DNA of 8,913 bases from assembly GCA_021824055.1 (NCBI GenBank), contig JAKALV010000129.1, forward strand, positions 1 through 8,913. Direction: 5' to 3'. Numbering within the stretch: the stretch's first letter is position 1; each line of letters starts with the position of its first letter. The translations under genes were made by a program, and so were the position numbers. Positions 5,819 to 8,913 of this stretch are shown one piece after another. The stretch comes from Acidobacteriota bacterium. GTDB taxonomy: Bacteria; Acidobacteriota; Vicinamibacteria; Vicinamibacterales; SCN-69-37. Below the pieces are notes generated by a model. The model did no database searches and was not told where the DNA came from. It saw nothing but the letters and a program-made list of their open reading frames with translations.

Positions 5819-6751
5819 ATGTCTTTGATGCGCAAGGGTCTGTTATGGGCGTCCACGAACGCGTGGATGCGTGAACGCGCGATGCGCACGGGATTTGTGC
5901 GCCGGTCGGTGAAGAAGTTCATGCCGGGCGAGCGCGTGGAAGACGCGATCGAGGCCGCCGTCGCGCTCAAGCCGACGGGCATCAACACGATCTTCACGCG
6001 GCTCGGCGAGAACATCACGCGCCTCGAGGAAGCCGACGAGGTGTTCGACCACTACATCAAGGTGCTCGGCCTCATCAAGAAGGCCGGCATCAACTGCGAG
6101 GTGTCGATCAAGCCCACGCAGCTCGGGTTCGATCAGGACAAAGAGAAGTGTTTTGACTTCTGCCTGAAGCTGCTCAAGGCGTGCGAGGCGCAGGGCACGC
6201 TGTTCTGGCTCGACATGGAAAGCTCGCCGTACGTGGATGGCACGCTCGCGTTGTTCAAACGCCTGCGCCAGCACTCGACGAGCGTCGGTGTCGCGATCCA
6301 GGCCTACATGATCCGCACCGACAAGGACCTCGACGAGCTCGCCACGCTCGGCTCGACAATTCGCATGGTGAAGGGCGCCTACCTCGAGCCGCCGACCGTC
6401 GCGTTTCCCGAGAAGAGCAAGGTCGACGAGCAGTACTACAAGAACTGCGCGCGGCTGTTGCAGGACGATGCGAACAAGCCGGGCGCGTTGCTGCATATCG
6501 CCACGCACGACGTCTCGATTCAGGAGCGCCTGCTCAAACTGATCGAAGAGCGCAAGATCGACAAGAGCCGATACGAGTTCGCGATGCTGTACGGCATCAA
6601 CACGCCCCGCCAGGTCGAGCTCGCGAAGCGCGGCCTGCGCATCCGGTGCCTGATCAGCTACGGCGAGTACTGGTTCCCGTGGTACATGCGCCGGCTTGCC
6701 GAGCGTCCCGCCAACGTTGGGTTCGTGATCAGGAACATGTTCAAGGGGTAG
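5819..6751 (+). CDS. Monofunctional proline dehydrogenase (FAD)
   Basis: The 310-residue protein matches the stand-alone bacterial proline dehydrogenase, which oxidises L-proline to pyrroline-5-carboxylate and passes electrons through FAD to the membrane quinone pool. The TIM-barrel landmarks are in order: VSIKPTQLG with K98, LDMES with D132, VAIQAYMIRT, MVKGAYLEP with K185, ATHD (228-231), EFAMLYGI, and the proline-binding signature RRLAERPANV with R291/R292. The partner pyrroline-5-carboxylate dehydrogenase is not fused or adjacent, so the second step must be encoded elsewhere. One oddity: the segment before RRLAER reads RCLISYG, where family members I recall have a tyrosine and proline (Y-x-P-[YF]-G), so the substrate-gating tyrosine appears to be leucine 278. 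The start is ATG 5819; ATG 5828 is possible. There is no good Shine-Dalgarno at either. Confidence 0.92.
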   Translation: MSLMRKGLLWASTNAWMRERAMRTGFVRRSVKKFMPGERVEDAIEAAVALKPTGINTIFTRLGENITRLEEADEVFDHYIKVLGLIKKAGINCEVSIKPTQLGFDQDKEKCFDFCLKLLKACEAQGTLFWLDMESSPYVDGTLALFKRLRQHSTSVGVAIQAYMIRTDKDLDELATLGSTIRMVKGAYLEPPTVAFPEKSKVDEQYYKNCARLLQDDANKPGALLHIATHDVSIQERLLKLIEERKIDKSRYEFAMLYGINTPRQVELAKRGLRIRCLISYGEYWFPWYMRRLAERPANVGFVIRNMFKG

Positions 6752-6760
6752 AGGCTTCGC

Positions 6761-6787
6761 GGTCCCGGGACCTGGGACGACTAGAAT
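6761..6787 (+). promoter_or_regulatory. Glycosyltransferase promoter with 12-bp palindrome
   Basis: TAGAAT (6782-6787) is a -10 box ten bases before the ATG at 6797, giving a predicted transcription start at about 6794 and essentially no leader. There is no Shine-Dalgarno. GGTCCCGGGACC (6761-6772) is a perfect palindrome in the -22 to -33 region, where a bound protein would block polymerase. The two elements fill the 45-base gap after proline dehydrogenase. Confidence 0.45.
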
Positions 6788-6796
6788 CAAGCATCC

Positions 6797-8044
6797 ATGT
6801 CCCGAATCGTCCTGGCCTGCTGGGGATCGTACGGCGATCTGTTTCCGTCGCTGGCGATCGCCACGCGGCTCAAGGCGCTCGGCCACACGCCGGTGATTGC
6901 GTCGTGCCCCTACTACCAGAGCCTGGTCACGGGCGAAGGCTTTGAGTTCCGGCCGCTTCGTCCCGACGTCAGTCCCGATGACACGCCGCTGATCCGGCGC
7001 ATCATGGAACCGACGCGCGGATCCGAGATCATCATCCGCGAGCTCATTTCGCCTACGGTGCGTGACAGCTACGAGGACCTTGTCGCGGCGGCCGAGGGTG
7101 CGGACCTGATCGTGTCGCATCCAATCACGTTTGCCGCGCCGCTCGTGGCCGCGAAGCTGAAGCTGCCGTGGGTCTCGACCGTGCTGTCGCCGCTGTCGTT
7201 CTTCTCGTCGTACGACTTCCCGGTGCTGCCCAACATGCCGTCGGCCATCGCGTTGCGCCATCTCGGCCCGTGGACGGGACGCCTGCTGATGACGATCGCC
7301 CGAAGGATCACGGCGCCGTGGGTGGCGCCGGTGCACGCCTTCCGCGCAGAACTGGGTCTGCCGCGCGGCGCCGATCCGCTGTATGAGGGGCAGTTCTCGC
7401 CGCACGGCACCCTCGCGCTGTTCTCGCGGCTGCTTGGCGACCGGCAGCGCGACTGGCCGGCGAACAGCCGGGTCACCGGGTTTCCGTTCTCCAATGGCGC
7501 GATTCCAATGCCCGCGGAGCTCAGCGCGTTTCTCGACGCGGGCGAACCGCCGGTGGTATTTACGCTGGGAACGTCGGCGGTGAGCGCGGCCGGATCGTTC
7601 TATGACGAGAGCGCGCAGGCGATTGCCGAACTCAAGTGCCGCGCCGTGCTGCTCGTGGGCCGCCATCCGGAGAACATCCCGCGCCATCTGCCGCCCCACG
7701 TCATGGCCATCGACAGCGCGCCCCACGATCAGTTGTTTCCCCGCGCCGCGGTGGTCGTCCACCAGGGTGGCGCCGGGACGACGGGGCAGGCGATGCGCGC
7801 CGGCCGTCCTGAACTCGTGGCGCCGCACGCGCACGACCAGCCCGACAACGCGTATCGCGTGAAGAACCTCGGCATCGCGCGCGTGCTCTATCCAACGCGC
7901 TACACCGCATCGCGTGTCGCGGACGAACTGAAGACGCTGTTGAGCGAGAAGCGCTATATCGAACGCGCGGATATGGTTGGCCGGCAGGTCAGAGCGGAAA
8001 CCGGCGCAGAATCGGCCGTGGCTGCGATGTTGGCGGCGATCTGA
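6797..8044 (+). CDS. GT-B glycosyltransferase, UGT/RhlB-like (GT1 type)
   Basis: This 415-residue enzyme should transfer a sugar from a nucleotide donor to a small acceptor. The N-terminal half holds the acceptor side and opens with the glycine-rich loop WGSYGDLFP (9-17) of the glycosyltransferase-28/MGT group. The C-terminal half holds the donor site: VFTLGTS near 255-261 and the signature HQGGAGTT (322-329), followed by HDQPDN (346-351), which contacts the nucleotide sugar. The HxGGxGTT...AHDQ.DN pattern is closest to rhamnosyltransferase RhlB and macrolide or sterol glucosyltransferases. There is no signal peptide or clear membrane segment, so it is cytosolic or membrane-peripheral. No biosynthetic neighbour indicates the acceptor; a lipid or secondary metabolite is possible. 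The start at 6797 is supported by the -10 box ten bases upstream. Confidence 0.9.
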   Translation: MSRIVLACWGSYGDLFPSLAIATRLKALGHTPVIASCPYYQSLVTGEGFEFRPLRPDVSPDDTPLIRRIMEPTRGSEIIIRELISPTVRDSYEDLVAAAEGADLIVSHPITFAAPLVAAKLKLPWVSTVLSPLSFFSSYDFPVLPNMPSAIALRHLGPWTGRLLMTIARRITAPWVAPVHAFRAELGLPRGADPLYEGQFSPHGTLALFSRLLGDRQRDWPANSRVTGFPFSNGAIPMPAELSAFLDAGEPPVVFTLGTSAVSAAGSFYDESAQAIAELKCRAVLLVGRHPENIPRHLPPHVMAIDSAPHDQLFPRAAVVVHQGGAGTTGQAMRAGRPELVAPHAHDQPDNAYRVKNLGIARVLYPTRYTASRVADELKTLLSEKRYIERADMVGRQVRAETGAESAVAAMLAAI

Positions 8045-8046
8045 GA

Positions 8047-8170
8047 GCATTCAACATGGAGGGCCATGGAGGACCATAGGGAAAACCAACCCCGACAGTT
8101 TTCAACAAGCTCTTTGAAAGCTGTTGGTTTGATCTTCTCCATGGTCCCCATGGCCCCCCATGTTGAATGC
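8047..8170. repeat. Large imperfect hairpin between convergent genes; probable bidirectional terminator
   Basis: GCATTCAACATG (8047-8058) pairs perfectly with 8159-8170. Pairing continues inward with a few mismatches and one bulge to about 8083/8135, then resumes at CCAAC (8086-8090)/GTTGG (8123-8127) and AGTTTTCAA (8097-8105)/TTGAAAGCT (8114-8122). The left arm contains a 10-bp tandem unit, ATGGAGGGCC then ATGGAGGACC. The dyad begins three bases after the glycosyltransferase stop and ends eight bases before the end of the - strand gene, filling the spacer. It would fold in transcripts from either side. Confidence 0.85.
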
Positions 8171-8177
8171 CCTTGAT

Positions 8178-8804
8178 CTAAGGCTCCGGCCTGATCAGCG
8201 ACCAGATGCGCTTCCATAATGGTTCCTTCGGATCCGGTGGTGGCGGCGGGGTCTTCTCAGGCGGCGGCAGAATCACCGGCTCGCCGAGCACCGAAGCGGC
8301 GGCCGTATCGAGTTCCACGATCACGCGCGCCGCATCTTCCGTGAGCTGACCGCCGAGGCCTTCGGCGGCCGTGCCCCACTCTGCGATGAACGTGTTGTAC
8401 GCCTTGTCGCGGTCGAGCTGATCGTAGAACGCGGCCGCGTCCAGAAAACCTGCCAGGATCTTCCGCCGCGCCACCTTGTTGCCGCCAAGGGTGACGGTGC
8501 TGTCGAGTTCCGACTGAAATGACGACCAGTCGCGCGCGGCGTCCGACAGATCCGGCGTCGCCGAATTCGCCGTTGACGCCAGTGTCTTCGTCGTCGCCAG
8601 GGCCGCGACGAACGACACGCGATCCGTCGGATTGAGGGCGCGCCGCACGGGAATCGCCAGCCGTTTGTAGCGCTCGATCAGGTTGGCGTCGCGAATCTGC
8701 CCGTGATCCACCTGCAGCCGGCCCGCGTGGCGGGTCAGACCCTCCAGGCCCTGGCGCACCTGCACGGCGTTCCGGCGAAAAGCGCGAAGCGCGTCCGACG
8801 ACAT
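8178..8804 (-). CDS. Unrecognised 208-residue protein with Pro-rich linker and tryptophan-containing tail
   Basis: I do not recognise this family. The first 170 or so residues are predicted largely helical and mixed-charge (FRRNAVQVRQGLEGLTRHAGR, LIERYKRLAIPVRRALN, SDAARDWSSFQSELDS, AFYDQLDRDKAYNTFIAEWG), with no signal peptide and no metal-binding or catalytic motif I can identify. Residues about 179-195 are a proline-rich linker (LPPPEKTPPPPPDPK), and the chain ends in a short basic, aromatic segment (LWKRIWSLIRPEP) that could be a membrane-surface or partner-binding peptide. The ATG at 8802-8804 is supported by a TAACAT box just upstream. It is transcribed toward the glycosyltransferase gene and shares the intervening hairpin. 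Codon use looks like that of its neighbours, so it is probably a real gene. Confidence 0.75.
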   Translation of the reverse strand: MSSDALRAFRRNAVQVRQGLEGLTRHAGRLQVDHGQIRDANLIERYKRLAIPVRRALNPTDRVSFVAALATTKTLASTANSATPDLSDAARDWSSFQSELDSTVTLGGNKVARRKILAGFLDAAAFYDQLDRDKAYNTFIAEWGTAAEGLGGQLTEDAARVIVELDTAAASVLGEPVILPPPEKTPPPPPDPKEPLWKRIWSLIRPEP

Positions 8805-8813
8805 CTCAGGGAC

Positions 8814-8819
8814 ATGTTA
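8814..8819 (-). promoter_or_regulatory. -10 box of the - strand gene
   Basis: On the - strand TAACAT lies nine bases before the ATG of the 208-residue protein, predicting transcription from about 8807 with a leader of at most a few bases. No Shine-Dalgarno precedes the ATG and no clear -35 is seen. The rest of the window end (8820-8913) shows only a GC-rich palindrome, GCCCGGCCGGGC (8854-8865), and no gene I can support. Confidence 0.4.
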
Positions 8820-8913
8820 CGGATGTTTGTCGTTCGAAACCGGACAGTCTGCGGCCCGGCCGGGCGCCGCCACTCAATCACCGCGACGCGGCGTCCGTCC
8901 CGTCGTTGTTATA

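Noticed and set aside
5843..8050. 735-codon open frame on the - strand across proline dehydrogenase and the glycosyltransferase
   Set aside because: It spans two well-supported + strand genes and the gap between them, and the product has no recognisable domain. It is a codon-bias artefact.
8878..8913. C-terminal tail of another - strand gene (YNNDGTDAASR then stop)
   Set aside because: Eleven residues at the window edge with no motif cannot be distinguished from chance.

Overview
The window is GC-rich, gene-dense bacterial DNA. Its best taxonomic clue is a PadR-type regulator whose stop codon overlaps the start of a giant MacB/FtsX-type permease with no ATPase. That pair matches two families described as acidobacterial (the acidobacterial PadR group and ADOP, 'acidobacterial duplicated orphan permease'). 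A small diheme cytochrome of the reaction-centre cytochrome c type, common in Acidobacteriota, fits the same origin. I infer an Acidobacteriota genome, possibly Vicinamibacteria-like; the class is a guess from general style.

Layout, left to right on the + strand: the 3' two-thirds of a DNA gyrase/topoisomerase IV subunit A gene (1-1458); a short inverted octamer array; a PadR regulator (1607-1933) coupled by a GTGA overlap to an 876-residue ADOP permease (1930-4560); a roughly 550-base noncoding, repeat-packed stretch (4561-5110); an exported diheme cytochrome c (5166-5618); a second octamer array (5614-5803); a monofunctional proline dehydrogenase (5819-6751); a GT-B glycosyltransferase of the RhlB/UGT type (6797-8044); a large dyad hairpin (8047-8170); and, on the - strand and converging, an unrecognised 208-residue protein (8178-8804). 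The last 109 bases hold the promoter of that gene and nothing else I can call.

The genes do not form one pathway. The only clear operon is PadR plus ADOP, where the regulator probably controls its own promoter: a 7-bp dyad overlaps the -10 box. Proline dehydrogenase and the cytochrome could both feed respiration, but each sits between its own noncoding spacers and they look like independent units. Three genes (PadR, glycosyltransferase, the - strand gene) have a TANNNT box 6-9 bases before the start codon and no Shine-Dalgarno, so they are probably leaderless. The cytochrome, and an internal start within the permease, have good Shine-Dalgarno sequences.

The most unusual feature is in the spacers. 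All four spacers longer than about 125 bases that follow a stop codon contain short tandem repeats laid out in both orientations, so that each can fold into a large imperfect hairpin. The repeat sequences are unrelated between spacers (units of 8, about 21, 8 and 10 bases), but each array starts at or within a few bases of a stop codon. This looks like a recurring 3'-end architecture rather than one dispersed repeat family, and is my main candidate for something undescribed.
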